Made by a program: the position numbers and the translations under genes
Shown: positions 11,400-23,480 of the stretch, one piece after another
Position numbering within the stretch: position 1 is the stretch's first letter
How the letters are laid out: every line of letters starts with the position of its first letter
The notes under the pieces: model-generated
Databases searched by the model: none
The model's input: the letters and a program-made list of their open reading frames with translations, nothing else
What the model was told of the DNA's origin: nothing
DNA from: Romanomermis culicivorax
Lineage: Eukaryota; Nematoda; Enoplea; Mermithida; Mermithidae
DNA length: 64,000 nucleotides
Direction of reading: 5' to 3'
Assembly: GCA_963922205.1 (NCBI GenBank)
Contig: CAWUHX010000175.1
Coordinates: 372,001-436,000 of the forward strand

Positions 11400-12155
11400 A
11401 TTGATACTCCAAGAACCCCTACAATTGAACTTATAAATCAAATCCAACAATCTGGGTCCAATAAATCTCCACCAACCATGCTTGAGATACATACCCCTCA
11501 CATTCCAATCACACTCAACGGAAAGCTATTCACCAAAGGCATGATTGACACTGGTGCCATGTAGTCCCTTATTGATTCTTGAATTGTTGAAGCCCTACAG
11601 CTAGACATGAAACCCCCACTAGTTCAAGCAAAAGCAGCAAACTACCTTCCTATCCACTTCATAGGAACAAACTTTGTTACAGTAACTGCCCAAATTATCC
11701 AAGAAACCATAATAGTACATGTCCAAAAAGAATGCACATCAGATGTCCTTCTGGAGAAAAATTTCCTCAGCCGATTCTCAAAATACACCATCAATAACCA
11801 GAAGTCCCAAGTCAAATTTGGTGATGTCATACTCCCTTGTGACCACCTAGAATATAGCCCCCTGTCGACCCATGGTGGAACCTACCTGGATGAAAAATTA
11901 GAATTACCACCCCGGACTGTTACTGAATTCACTGTCCCCTTACTCAAATCATGCCTACACATCAACCAACTCGAATTTACCCCGAAAGCCAGACATAATG
12001 CCAAAGTTCATTTGACTGCTTGCATATCAGAAAATCTAAACAGTCGCATACGCATTTCTGTCTTAAATACGCAGGACACTCCCCAGACCCTCTACCCTGG
12101 CACATGTGTTGGCGCAGTTGGGGGGTTCATTCCAAAAAAAACTCCACCAAACTAA
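11400..12155 (+). pseudogene. pol: aspartic protease and linker of the LTR element
   Basis: The DTGA active-site motif starts at 11547. Two in-frame stops follow at 11562 and 11580, after which the frame is open from 11583 to 12155. Retroelement proteases act as dimers, each subunit supplying one DTG, to cut gag-pol. The region from 11013 to the first stop is one open frame containing both the membrane segment (11163-11228) and the protease motif, so any glycoprotein tail and the protease overlap or are fused. The frame of the RT (from about 12163) differs, so there is a frame change near 12150. Confidence 0.8.
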
Positions 12156-12162
12156 CCCCTCC

Positions 12163-13566
12163 TACGCCGAACCATTTTGATACATTTACGTGGTTAAAAG
12201 AAAACATCAATTTGACCTCAAGCAACCTCACTCAAGCGGAGAAAAATACACTCCTACGCTCTCTATCCAAATACCCCACATTATATGCTAATTCCAAGAT
12301 AGATGTAAGCAGAACCACACTTGTCCCACATACCATTGACACCAATGGCTCCCAACCCATACGCAGACATTTTTTTCGGACATCTCCAAAAGAAAAACAA
12401 ACAATACAAGCAGAAGTCAAACAACTCACAGCAGCAGGTGTAATTAGCCAAAGCAATTCCCTATGGCGCACCAACACAGTTTTAGTCCCCAAAAAAGATG
12501 GTGGAAATCATCTATGCATTGACTTCCGGGGCCTGAACAAAGTGACCAAAAAAGATACTTACCCTTTGCCCCGCATCGTCAAAATCCTAGACACCCTGCA
12601 TGGAATGAAATATTTTACATCCCTAAATCAGTCCAAAGCATATTACTCCATTCCAATTGCAGAAGGTGACAGAGAAAAAACATCCATTAACTGCTCAGCC
12701 GGGCAATACCAGTTCAATTACCTCCCCTTTGGCGTCACAAATACCCCTGCCACATTCCAAAGATTAATGGACGTTATCCTTTCGGGATTGCAATGGAACA
12801 CATGCCTTGTCTACCTCGATGATGTCTTAGTCTTTGCCGAATCCATGCCCAAATGTTGGAACACTTAGACATCATTCTCACTCATTTTTCAAAAGCAGGA
12901 CTAAAACTCAATATACAGAAATGCAAATTTTGCCAACCCAAAGTCCAATATCTAGGCCACGTTATCTCTCAGCAGGGTATTTCTCCAGACTCAAACAAAG
13001 TACAATCCATTTTTGACATACCTACACCCCAAAGCTCAAAAGAAGTCAAATCATTTCTCAGCTTACTCTCTTATTACTGCAGATTCATCCCGAATTGCTC
13101 CCGAATCTCCAGCCCACTTATGGCATTACTCAAGAAAAATTCAGAATTTCCATGGGGCCCTGACCAACAGAATGCATTCATTAAACTCAAAGAGTTACTC
13201 ATTCATGCACCAGTCCTGCAATACCCAGATTTTACAAAGCCTTTCATTTTGCAAACTGATGCATCAAAGCTCGGAATTGACCCAATTCTAAGCCAACTGG
13301 ATAGTAAAGGTCATGATTCCCCCATTGCTAGCTGCACCTTAAAACCCGTAGAATGCAACTACCCTATAACTAAATTGGAAACCCTTGCCCTCATCAAGCA
13401 TTTTCGCCTCTATCTTTTCCAACAATACGTCATTGTCCACACAGACCATACTGCAGTCCAGGCAGATCTCCTAAAAGATAACCCCTCCCCTCGCATTGCT
13501 TGTTGGGGACTAGCCCTCTCTGGTATTCAACTTGACATTTGGCCTAAGAAAGGTACTGCTAACTGA
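12163..13566 (+). pseudogene. pol: reverse transcriptase and RNase H of the LTR element
   Basis: The RT part (to 12868) shows the LVPKKDGG motif, CIDFRGLNKVT, DTYPLPR, the LPFGVTNTPATFQR block and the YLDD catalytic box at about 12812-12823. A frameshift between 12853 and 12868 moves the connection and RNase H into another frame, open to a TGA at 13564. RNase H residues are visible in QTDASKLGI (about 13255), the glutamate of KLETLALIKHF and the aspartate of VHTDHTAV. This copies element RNA to DNA and removes the RNA strand. Motif order and the YLDD box fit the Ty3 group. It is disabled by the frameshift and terminal stop. Confidence 0.92.
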
Positions 13567-14810
13567 AATGCAGATGCCATCTCTTGTTTCCCATCTGACA
13601 CAGCAAACCAATCTTTTGGTATTGAACACCTTGAAACCCGCCCTGAAATATCAACTATCAACTCCATTCTTGAAGCTGAAGCCACTGAGCAGGAGGAAAA
13701 ATTTCCCAGAACTCCAACCCACTGGTCCAACCATCAAAAATATCTTAGCTAAAATTACCCAAAAACATCCCCTTACAATGATTAAATTCGCAGTTCACCA
13801 CAATATTCTATTTCGTATAATTGACAAGCAACCAAAACTGTATGTCCCGAAATCACAGATACATAATCTCATCGCATCTCATCATGACAGCTAGTTTACA
13901 GTTCATTTTGCCTCCCCGAAGACCCTACACCTTCTCCAACAAGAATATTTTTGGCCACAAATGAGTTGCAATGTTGCACGTTACTGCAAAACTTGTCACC
14001 CATGCCAGACCCAGAAAGCCCTAAGGCACAGAATACATGCTAGTCTTGTCCCTATTCCACCCAGGGGCCCATTTGACAGAGTCAGAGTTGATTGCCTTGG
14101 GGATTGTTATCCATAACTGAGGAAGGAAACTGATTCATTGTCCTATTTATCGATTATTTCACCAAGAATGTTGAGGCCTTCCCAACCCCCGACATCACAA
14201 CAGCCACAATGGCCCAGTTATTTGTAAACAAAATTGTTTACCATCATGGCTCTCCAAAAATCATCCACTGTGATCGTGGATCAGATTTCATCTCTGATCT
14301 TTTTCCGAAATCACTGACTTGTGCAATACTCAGAAAGTTCACACAACTCCGTATCACCCCATTGCCAATGGGGAAGTCCAACGTTGCAACCAGACCCTCA
14401 CCACGGGTATACATATGTATATCAACTCAAAACATACTGATCGGGACACTTATTTACCCTTTGCTGCTTTTTCGATCAACATTCACAAAAATGATAGCAC
14501 TTCATACCTTCCATTCGAATTGCTTCATGGCAGGCAACCCAATTTACCATCTGATGCAGCATTAAATTTTCTCCCTACATCCTATATAGTTGATCTTGAT
14601 GACTATGCTCTCTGCGTCAAATCCCACTTCACCGAAGCTCTCTCAACCGTTCAGAAGAATTTACAAAAAGCCCAAACCCAATACACAGTTCAGTACAACA
14701 AACATACCCAAAATATCCACTACAAGTCAGGCGATCTCATTTTATATAAAAATCATTCTTGTAGTAAGCAAGGGCTCACTCCTAAATTTTTACCCTGCCA
14801 AAATGGGTGA
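13567..14810 (+). pseudogene. pol: integrase of the LTR element, frameshifted
   Basis: Contains an N-terminal zinc-binding region with a His-His pair near 13880 and CX2C pairs near 13990, then the catalytic core. The first Asp is at 14090 (VDCLG), the second at 14272 (HCDRGSDF) and the Glu at 14373 (ANGEVQ). The second Asp and the Glu lie in different frames, so an indel falls between 14280 and 14370; further stops lie at 13891 and after 14110. The C-terminal part runs to about 14810. Integrase inserts the cDNA into the host chromosome. Confidence 0.88.
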
Positions 14811-14984
14811 TATACAGTCACAAATTTCGTGTACCCCAATGTTACACTCAGACATCCCCTCAAGGATACTACTTTTATGGTACATGTAAACAAAACCACC
14901 CCCTTCTACCCCTGAACAGCTCCTACAGAAGCTACGTCGACCACACCTCACCCTTGAACCCCTTGAACGAGGACATTCAACTCT

Positions 14985-14997
14985 GGAAGGAGGGAAA
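14985..14997 (+). promoter_or_regulatory. polypurine tract
   Basis: GGAAGGAGGGAAA lies directly against the 3' LTR. In LTR elements this purine run survives RNase H and primes plus-strand DNA synthesis. Confidence 0.85.
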
Positions 14998-15859
14998 TGT
15001 AATGTAGATGCTAACGCATCAATGTAAATACATAATGTATACCATGTGATATTCATTATTAAATATAAATCCATTTTATAATCTATCATCTCGAGGGTGT
15101 CTGGATTTCACATCCAGACATTCCTATAAATTTATGTGAAGTACCCTGTTTTCATCGTCCCAGACCCCAGTAGCCCTTATTGACCCAATTAAAGTCACCC
15201 TAATTAATTTGCACATCAGCAGCTGGTCCCCTAGAATCCACATGAAAATTCACATTTGACAGCTATAATAATTTTACAATAGAAACCATAAACACATCTG
15301 CATGTAGTAAAAAGTAGAAGCCCCGCCAGACACCAGTCTCAAGTGGAACTGTAGCCCCGGTTCCTACAAAAACATGTATACATACAAGAAATAGATATAG
15401 AAGCATACATGGAAGCACAGAGGTGTGGTAAGTCCACCATAGGCAAGGAAGCAAGCATAACAGAAGCGTGAAAAGCATACGGTACTAGGAAAGCATTAGA
15501 AGGTGTGGCTAAACAAGCATACAATATACAGAAGCGGAAGAAGCAAGAAGTAGCAATTGGTGGAAGAAGATTTTGGAAAGGGACCTCCCACAAACCAAGG
15601 GAGTGGCTAAAAGAAGCAGTATTTAAAGAGAGGCAAAGCGTGATTCCATCAGATTTTCGAAAGTGTGTTTTATGCGGAACTTGTTGTTGTTGAGAAGCAA
15701 AGTGTATTCTTATATCATCAATGAGGAAGCAATCACCGATTTATCGTTTGTCTTTTTTCTCATATTATTTGTTGTATTTAGCATCACCGCGTCCCCGTAG
15801 ACCATGTGAAGTGCAGTGTCAGGATCAAGTAAAAGTATAATTAGAATCTGGGCGTTACA
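14998..15859 (+). repeat. 3' LTR
   Basis: 862 bp, same termini as 5771-6631. The differences are spread along the whole length and are mostly substitutions with a few short indels. Confidence 0.93.
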
Positions 15860-16090
15860 AAATTTTTTAATTTTAAATTTTTAAATTTTAATTTTAAATT
15901 TTTTGATTTTAAATTTTTTAATTCTAAATTTTTAAATTTTGAATTTTTCAATTTTCAATCTTTCAATTTTAAATTTTCCAATTTAAAAAGTTTTTAATTT
16001 AAAATGTTAAAATTTTCCAATTTCAAACTTTAATTTTTTTTTAAATTTTAAATTTCAAGTATTTTAATTTTAAATATTTTTGGATTAATA
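15860..16090. repeat. AT-only simple repeat, right of the LTR element
   Basis: Continuation of the AT tract at 5640-5770 beyond the LTR element, starting with the AAAT duplication. Confidence 0.85.
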
Positions 16091-16207
16091 GAGTTTGACA
16101 TCAAAATTAGTTAATTTTCCAGAAAGTTAATTTTTAAGAAATAAAAATGCTGGAATCAATCAACAAAAGCAGCAAATCTGCCGTTTTGTTGTAAACAAAC
16201 GTAGCTA

Positions 16208-17136
16208 CAGTGTTACCAACTTTTGCCTTCAAAATCCCCAAAAAGACCCCAATTTCGGGAAAAAACTCCAAAATTTTCAAAACGTATATGTATGGAACAA
16301 TGCTCAATTTAGCATAATTGTATGATAAAACAACACATTCTTCAAAATTTTTATTCAAATTTCATCCAAAACTTCATCGATTTCATTAGCACACACAATA
16401 TAGTCATTATCATTTTCAAACTTTTTAAAATCATACATTTTTACATTGAAGTTTTTCAACATTGACTGAGTTATATTCATGAAAAAACAACTTTCACCAC
16501 GCAGAGCTAAACAATAACGAGCAGTCAAAATTCCATCAAGCATTTCAACACTCATACGATTGCTCAACTTATTTTTCACAACATTCATAATCGAAAAAAA
16601 TCTTTCGACAGCAGCGAAAAAATTCCCTCGAGCATTTCAACGAATAGGACTATGAGCACTATCTTCGTCCGACATTATGTTATTATTAATTTTAAAACAA
16701 ATAGCATAATATAATCAATTATACTGTTTTTCTGCGATACGACATCATTTTCTTAATAGACATAATGTATGAGCCTAAAATGTTTTTCCTAATTTTCAAA
16801 AAATTCTTAATTCCCTAGAAAATGCTGAAAAACGCCGGAATACTCGATAATTAGGAAAGAGTCCGAAAAATCTTCATAGTTGCGAAAAAATTATTAGACT
16901 AAAAAAGGAGAAAAAGCACTAAAGAAAAACGGTGATGATGAATGATACTTTGTAAAAAATACAGTTTTCTACATTAAAAAGTAATTACTACTTGCTGAAC
17001 AGAATCCCTTAAAAAAACCTGACTTAAAAAAAAAACCCCCGAAGAAAACCCCACACTATGTAAAACCCCAAAAAACCTCAAATTGAAAAGAAAACCTCAA
17101 ATTTTGGGGAAAAACCCCCCGCAGTTGGCAACACTG
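16208..17136 (-). mobile_element. hAT element relic with transposase C-terminus
   Basis: 929 bp from CAGTGTTACCAAC to GTTGGCAACACTG, flanked by CGTAGCTA (16200-16207) and CATAGCTA (17137-17144), an 8-bp duplication with one mismatch. The 8-bp duplication, the CAGTG termini and an internal hAT dimerisation-domain relic agree on hAT. Subterminal AAAACCCC-type words are shared with 4130-4312. Confidence 0.85.
16355..16635 (-). pseudogene. hAT transposase dimerisation-domain relic
   Basis: Read on the minus strand, this encodes AAVERFFSIMNVVKNKLSNR followed by a conserved-looking helix that ends at the stop near 16355. The xVERxFSxMNxxKxKLxNRM pattern is the C-terminal dimerisation signature of hAT transposases. 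Only the last 90 or so residues of a protein that normally exceeds 500 remain, and no catalytic core is present. Confidence 0.75.
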
Positions 17137-18135
17137 CATAGCTACAGTATTACAACGCGCTGTAGTTGCAAAGTAATGCGCTTGAGTATATTGCGCATAT
17201 TTCACTGAAAAACATGAAAAATCTATTCTTCAGCTGACTACTCTATTTTATCTGAGGGCAAATTCTTAGTTTTTGCCAATTCCACTACATTTTAAATTCC
17301 AATTCCCAGGAAATGTAACTGGGATCATGCGCAGGCTAGAGCCGTTACGCATTCAATGAATACTTACTGTAGGCTTCAGCTTCCTCGATCCTCAAAAAGT
17401 ATGGAAAGCTTGTATACAGTGTTTTTTTTATTTTGTGCCAATACATGGTTTTTGGCACAAAAAAATTTGGAATGGCACAAAAAATTTTGAGCGTTTGTGC
17501 CAATTGGCACAAAATTTTTGGCTGGTCAAACATAAAATTTCCTTGATTTTTAGACGTTTTAGGGTCTGAAAATGCCAAAATTTTTCGGCGCTTCGCGCCG
17601 AGTCAATGAATATAATAATTCCTATTCGTGGATTTGGCCTGAACGCAAACTGTTTCTCTTCGAACAGTGTATTGGTACTTATCGTTACAGCAAACTTTAT
17701 AGGCTGTCAAGACTGGTGAGTAAAAAGAAATTCTGAATATTCCCTGTTCATTCAGTCAGATTCGGATTTTAAACTGAAATTCTTACTTTTTGTGTTTGAT
17801 TGATTCAAACAGAAAAATCGATATCGTTGATAATGATACAATGTTTGGATCGAAAATTTACACGATTTTCGACTTTATTTTCTCTAGTCTTTACATTGTT
17901 GTTAAATAACACCAGGGTTGGCAAAAACCCAGTTTTTGAAATCTTCATTTTTGGGTTTTTTGGTGGGTTTTTCTGGGTTTTTGGTATGTTTTTCTGGGTT
18001 TTTGGTGGGTTTTTCTAGGGTTTTTGTTCCAGTTTTGTGCTAATGAATGATCATTTTACTTAAAATATATATGAGAATGTTATTTTTAATGTATAAAGTG
18101 TATTAAATTGCTGAACAGTGTTCAAGACTGACTAT

Positions 18136-19499
18136 CAGGGTTGGCAAGGCTTTGGTTTTTTGGTTTTTGGTTTTTTTGGTTTTTTAAAAAAACCAAAAAA
18201 TTGGGAAATCTTTGGTTTTTTGGTTTTTTGGTTTTTTTCCGAAATCATCGGGAAACTGTTTTTTCACATTAGTCGATCTTCTAGGCATGTATTGGTGTGT
18301 ATCTAAATCAACAAAACAATTAATTTAGTTGAATTGACTTCATTACAAAGTAGAAAAAAGTCGTATTCTTATGATACATTTCGTACTCAAAAGATGTAAT
18401 ATAAATCAATCGATATCCTTTGTATCCATCTTGCAACCACACATTTAGTATATGAGTCAACTTTGCTATAATTTGCTCACAAAAAAGTAGACACTAAATC
18501 TTCCGTGGAGTGTACTCCGACCATACGGGGTGACATCCATTGATCCATATCATCTTCAAAATGTTGTAAAATATGATTGAGTTTAATATACTGAATTTAT
18601 TGTTACGGTAAGCTTTTTAATTTTCTTAGCTCGAAATTTCAGAATATAAATGAGACAACAATAATAAAATTTTATACAGATCAGTCAAGCATACTGTAGG
18701 TTAACAAAGAGAGGAGCCTTTGAGTGGTTCATTTTTATGGGACTTGACGTCGCTACTAAGTAGAAAAAATCATACAAAAATATGTATCTATCATGCAAGC
18801 GAGAATATTTAAAGACCCATTTGCTGTAGTTATAGCTCGCAGACAGGTTTGAAAAGCAAAAATTTGGAAACATCTGTAATGTCTATGTGTGACCTTCAAC
18901 TGCAGTTTGTAATTAATAACATATGTAATAATTTATCAATTTAAACCCTCTTATCGAAAACGGTATACCTAAAAATTGTGTCATTTCAACTTCTCTGTGC
19001 ATATGTATGTATGTGATGCATTGATACAATTCTGTAGTTGATTTCTTTTGAGTTTTGATTACGTACATTGTGTATTGTATATTTCTCTTTATTTGTAATT
19101 TTTCATCTTTTCCTTGAATTTGCCTCTTACATATCGCATGCTCTGTTCCATTTTCACTTTTCTTGTGTTCTGCACTCATAGTTCCTTTTTTATGTGCCCA
19201 CTATTACTGTATTTCTATTGCTAAATAGGGATTTCCTATAGCATAAAATGATGACACTTCTGATAAGATTAATACTTCTAGCTGCCATTTTACGGCTCCC
19301 TAACTAGTCTTAGATGATACAGGGAGCTTCCAGCACTTTTTTACATAAGTTATTTTGATGTACCAAACATTCTAAAGAATTAAACCAGAAAAAAACCACT
19401 AAAAAACCATAGAAAAACCAAAAAACCATTAAAAACCATAAAAAACCACTAAAAAACCAAAAAGTCGAAATTTCAAAAGTTTGGTTTTTGCCAACCCTG
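18136..19499. mobile_element. hAT-like element, innermost layer of the nest
   Basis: 1,364 bp with termini CAGGGTTGGCAA and TTGCCAACCCTG, flanked by perfect CTGACTAT at 18128-18135 and 19500-19507. It shares termini with its host element and is similar along its length to 47175-49061. No transposase frame, so it is non-autonomous. Confidence 0.9.
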
Positions 19500-19560
19500 C
19501 TGACTATACATTTAGTTGTAACATATTTACACGAGTCACGACTGCACATTGCACAACGAT

Positions 19561-20030
19561 TTTATCGATTTGGCTCAAACAAAAAAAGAAAGAAAAAAAT
19601 GAAAACATAAAAAAATTCAATACAGAAAACAACAAAAAACAAAAAAAGAAAAGAAAAACAAAAAACAAACAGAAAAAAATCAAAAAAAAAAGAAAAAACA
19701 ACGAACCAGAAACAAAAAAAAAGAAAGAAAAAAAACATAAAAATCAATACCATACAGAAAACAAAAAAAACCAAAGGGAAAAAACGAAAAACAAACAAGA
19801 AAAAACAAAAAAAAGAAAAACTAACGAACCACAAACAAAAAATAAACAGAAAAAAATTTTAAAAAACAAAAAACAACGAACCAGAAACAAAAAAAGAAAG
19901 AAAAAAATGAAAACATAAAAAATACAATACAGAAAACAACAAAAAACAAAAAAAGATAAACAAAAAACAAACAGGAAAAAACGAAAAAATGAAACAAAAA
20001 AAGAAAAAAATTTAAAATTTTTGAAAACAT
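19561..20030. repeat. A-rich low-complexity tract
   Basis: Almost only A with scattered C and G (AAACAAAAAA and AAGAAAG words) over about 470 bp, part of the middle hAT-like element. The long lysine/asparagine frames it opens on + and the Phe-rich ones on - are compositional. Confidence 0.85.
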
Positions 20031-20934
20031 TTAAAAATTTATAAATTTAAGTGATAAATACCGAAAATAATGCAAAATATTGATTTTTTAAAATTAACTA
20101 TGAACTTTGAAGAATAAACAAATTTTCTTATCAAAAAAATTGATGACGTCATTTTTTACCTTATCAAATTATAGGAATCGTGTATTTTCAATCCACGATT
20201 AAAATAGGCCGATTCATCGGGCAAAGATTTGACTTCCATAGCGCAGGAACCGTGTTTTTCCCATTCGTGTTTCCTATGAAAAATTTTTTTTTCAATTTTG
20301 AAAAAATAAAAAAAAATTTTTAAAAAATTTTTTTAATGAAAAAAATAAAACGAAAGCAAAAAATTTTAGGAAACATAACAAAAATTAAAACATAAAAAAA
20401 GTTTAAAATTTAAAAAAAACTAAAAACTAAATTCTTTTTCTGAAAACAATACTATCTGAAAATTTAAAAGAATTAAGAAAAACCCAAAAACCCAAATTTT
20501 GTCAAGGAAATGCACCCAGAAAAACCCAAAAACCCAAAAACTCAGGTCTTGCCAACCCTGAATAACACAGATATTCGTAGTCGAAAATTGAATCAATTTG
20601 AACTTCCTGAACAATTCTAGAGCTATTTAAATTTTATCAGCATTCTATTTCTTTTAGGATTTTCGTGAACTGTTTTGTTGCACAGTTTTTTCTTATCTCA
20701 CTGACATCATGGTGAGCTGAAAAATAGATTTTTGCACGATTTTCACAAAAAATTAATGCGTCAAACGTTAACTTTTTATCAAACTTTTCAGTTATGTTTC
20801 TAGTTTAAAAAAATTTTTTGTGCCATTGACACAAATTTTTTTGGCCTCTTGTGCCAATTGGCACAAATGTCCGTGCACAAAAAAAAACGCTGCTTGTATA
20901 CTTTGTTCCCGACGCCAGGAAAGCCCTTTCCCAA

Positions 20935-21860
20935 CACCGTTTTTTTCCTCAAATGGGGTCTTTTGAGGAAAAAAATTTCGAAATGAGGAAAAAAATTTTG
21001 GGTTTGGGTCTCATTGTGGAAAAAATTTTGGGGAACTCTAAACCGAAAAGATGCGTTTTGGTGGACTTTAAAAGGTCGCAATCTCAAAATTTTCCGGCGC
21101 TTCGCGCCGGTCATGGGTATAATGATAACTATATTCTATCAGGCGCGGCCGTTAGCATATCTACTTCGACTTACTAATTAATGCTCAACAGTTTCTATCA
21201 ATCAAGTTAGCTCGTTTCATTTTCTAATCGTTTACAGTCAATTATGTCGCCGAAAATAGAGATTTTTAATCAAGTCTCTCAATTTTTTCTTTTGAGGATT
21301 GAAATTTTTTAAACGTTTGCAATCTGAACTTTTACGTTTATTGAAGGTGAAAATTTAAGACATTACTCTAGAACGCGATTTTAAAACATTTGTTCACGAA
21401 TTATCTGTTGGAGAGATTTATTTTTCAGCGTTTTAGAATACAAAAACCCGAAAATTTTTCCGGCGCTTCGCGCCGGAATGGGAAGCAAGTTACACTTCAT
21501 CAGTCTGATTTTAATTTATTTCCCAACGTTATGAAAGTTCATTTTCCAGCGTTTTAGAAAGTGAAAATCGAAAAATTTTTCCGGCGCTCAGCGCCGGACC
21601 ATTCTATAGAACACCAATATATTCTTCATGAGCTCATTTTGACTAACATAACCAGAATTTTCTCAATTTTTTTCCTCATTTTTGCAGGTATCTGACTACA
21701 AATACAACAAAATGCTTGGGTATGCTCCTAAAATGCATAAAAAAGCATCCGTAGCCACATTATAAGCGTTTTTTAAAATGTGGAAAATTTTTGGAAAATG
21801 AGGAAAAAAATTTTGGGTCCGATTCTCATGTGGAAAAAATCTTCGAGGAAAAAAACGGTG
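20935..21860. mobile_element. hAT-like non-autonomous element with CACCGTTTTTTTCCTC ends
   Basis: 926 bp flanked by perfect TTTCCCAA at 20927-20934 and 21861-21868. The termini are inverted for about 16 bp. It carries three copies of a CCGGCGC palindrome (21094, 21460 and about 21581). Similar interior sequence recurs at 54060-54300 and 60500-60730. Confidence 0.87.
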
Positions 21861-22040
21861 TTTCCCAATCAGGAGGGCATCAATCGGGAACACCTTTTCT
21901 TATAAGGTCGGGAACGCTATCCCGATCCTGATTTCAGGATTACGGATTGCGTCAGGATAGAAGATTTAGGGAACGAGCTTTCCTGACTCATCAGGAAAGG
22001 TCATTTTTTCAAGGATCAGGACGACTATACATCGGCCTTA
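21861..22040. repeat. end fragment of the CCGATGTATAGT repeat family
   Basis: Repeated TCCTGAT and CAGGA words end in GACTATACATCGGCC, the inverse of the start at 5332. The sequence on the left of the TTTCCCAA insertion (20901-20934) belongs to the same repeat. Confidence 0.5.
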
Positions 22041-22535
22041 TGACCATTTATCCTAGTTTTACGTAGAACTTATTTTTAAAACATAATATTTGTAAAAAAT
22101 TGCGTTTGCCGGTTTTGGCCGGTTTTTTTACGTTCGGTCAGTTTGGGTCGGTTTTTAAGACACCTTTGGCCGGTTTTCATTTTCCAATCTGGCAACACTG
22201 CGTACGCAGGACGAAGTACATACCTGTAATTGGGGGGGGCCTACCCCCCCCCCCCAACTCGGTTGAACCCTATACCCAAATGTCAGGACCCCCACCCCCA
22301 ACTTGATCAACCCTACACAACCACGGTTTCTTTTTTCCCGCCAGCCTTTTCCCCAGGGGAAAGAGCTCAAAATTTTTCCCCCATTTTCCCGAAGTCGTTT
22401 CTTCGCTTTAAAATGCTCATAGACGCTTTCTTCAAGTGTTTTTGAGCTTTTTTCAAACATTCTGGTGGTTTTTAAGCCTTTAATTCGTTAAAATTGAGGA
22501 AAAAAATTGAAATTTTCGAGTTTGAAGTCTGATTT

Positions 22536-23031
22536 TTCTGTAATGTATAAAATTATCAGAGATCACACATGTATTGACAAAAATGATTTCTTTATGCTAA
22601 ACTCTAATGACAACACTCTTCGCCAACGTGACTTCAAGCTCACTACTGGCAAAGCAAAAACGAATTTAGATTATATGATTTTTGTAACAGGTATATCAAT
22701 ATATGGAATAACCTTCCTTCGGATGCTATCAATTCTTCCAGTCTGCAATGTTTTAAGAACAAAATTATGAAAATCGATTTTTCCAAATTCTATGGGAGAG
22801 CGCATTAGTTCGTCACACTTTGTAACCTGCGCTTCCTAGACTAATCGAACTTGTCTTTACTGTAGTTTGTTCATTTCGAACTTACATTACGTTGAAACTT
22901 TCGTTCTGTTTTATTTTCGTTTTTTAACCTTTTCTATTTTCTGGATATTTTTTTATCGTTGTCTTTGTGTATTTTCTTTTTACATTTGTTCGGTCTGAAA
23001 AATGTTTTTAGGTTATAATAATAATAATATT
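22536..23031 (+). pseudogene. non-LTR retrotransposon 3' end (+ strand)
   Basis: Two frames together resemble the C-terminus of LINE reverse transcriptases: a first part with YKII...KNDFF and, after a frame change near 22680, NRYINIWNNLPSDAINSSS. The xxWNxLPxxVxxAxSxxxFK pattern is a hallmark of CR1/Jockey-type elements. The 3' end is a short (TAA)n tail at 23014-23031. 5' truncated. Confidence 0.75.
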
Positions 23032-23480
23032 TTTGTCGATGGTCGATTGTAAAAAGAATACAAAAAACGGTTAGCAAAAAACAGTTAATAGATTAAAAAA
23101 ATGTAATGCGGATTAATGAAGTGTAATAATCGACCATACAGGCGACTGAAGGCAAAAGAAACGTGCTGACACAGAGGCCTAATTAATTACCCAGTAAAGT
23201 TTGTTTGTCTACATTTTTCAGACGATGCATGAACGATGTTACATTAGATGACATGATAACAGACTGAGGAAGCTTGTTCCAAATTTGTATAACCCGAAGC
23301 GTAAAAATTTTTTTATGAATATCTGTTTTACATTTTGCAATGGAAAGTTTATATTTGTGAGGATGTCTTGTTTTGATAACATTTGAGAAAGAAAATAATG
23401 TTTTGGTTGGCATATCTATATGATTTCACCGTAATACTCTCTGGATTTTTATATTTGCTCTCTTTTGTCTTCGACTAGTA
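23032..23480 (-). pseudogene. non-LTR retrotransposon 3' end (- strand)
   Basis: The frame at 23183-23413 ends with VIQIWNKLPQSVIMSSNVTS, the same LINE C-terminal signature, preceded by TRHPHKYKLSIAKCKTDIHK. The 3' end of this fragment faces the (TAA)n run shared with the + strand fragment. Only the last 76 residues are present. Confidence 0.78.

Larger units (their letters stand above)
5771..15859 (+). mobile_element. Ty3-like LTR retroelement with envelope-like region (defective)
   Basis: 10,089 bp with LTRs starting TGTAATGTAG and ending GTTACA. A primer-binding candidate follows the 5' LTR, a polypurine tract precedes the 3' LTR, and AAAT flanks both sides (5767-5770 and 15860-15863), a 4-bp target duplication. 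Order: gag, glycoprotein-like region with a membrane segment, protease, RT, RNase H, integrase. RT before RNase H before integrase is the Ty3 (Metaviridae) order. Every gene carries stops or frameshifts, and the two LTRs differ at roughly one position in ten, so this is an old dead copy. A 948-bp hAT-like element later split it at 10078. Confidence 0.93.
17913..20560. mobile_element. hAT-like element, middle layer of the nest
   Basis: Termini CAGGGTTGGCAA and TTGCCAACCCTG, flanked by perfect AATAACAC at 17905-17912 and 20561-20568. Without the inner insertion it is about 1.28 kb. It contains the A-rich tract at 19561-20030 and GGGTTTTTGG-type subterminal words. No coding capacity. Confidence 0.88.
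17417..20892. mobile_element. hAT-like element, outermost of a three-level nest
   Basis: Starts CAGTGTTTTTTTTATTTTGT and ends GTGCACAAAAAAAAACGCTG, flanked by perfect CTTGTATA copies at 17409-17416 and 20893-20900. Its own sequence (17417-17904 and 20569-20892) carries repeated GTGCCA/TGGCAC words, also seen at 2077-2151 and 27199. Most of the interval is the younger 17913-20560 element. No transposase was seen. Confidence 0.85.

Noticed and set aside
19481..20030. Lysine/asparagine-rich + frame and phenylalanine-rich - frames
   Set aside because: Direct consequence of an A-rich low-complexity tract inside a transposon.
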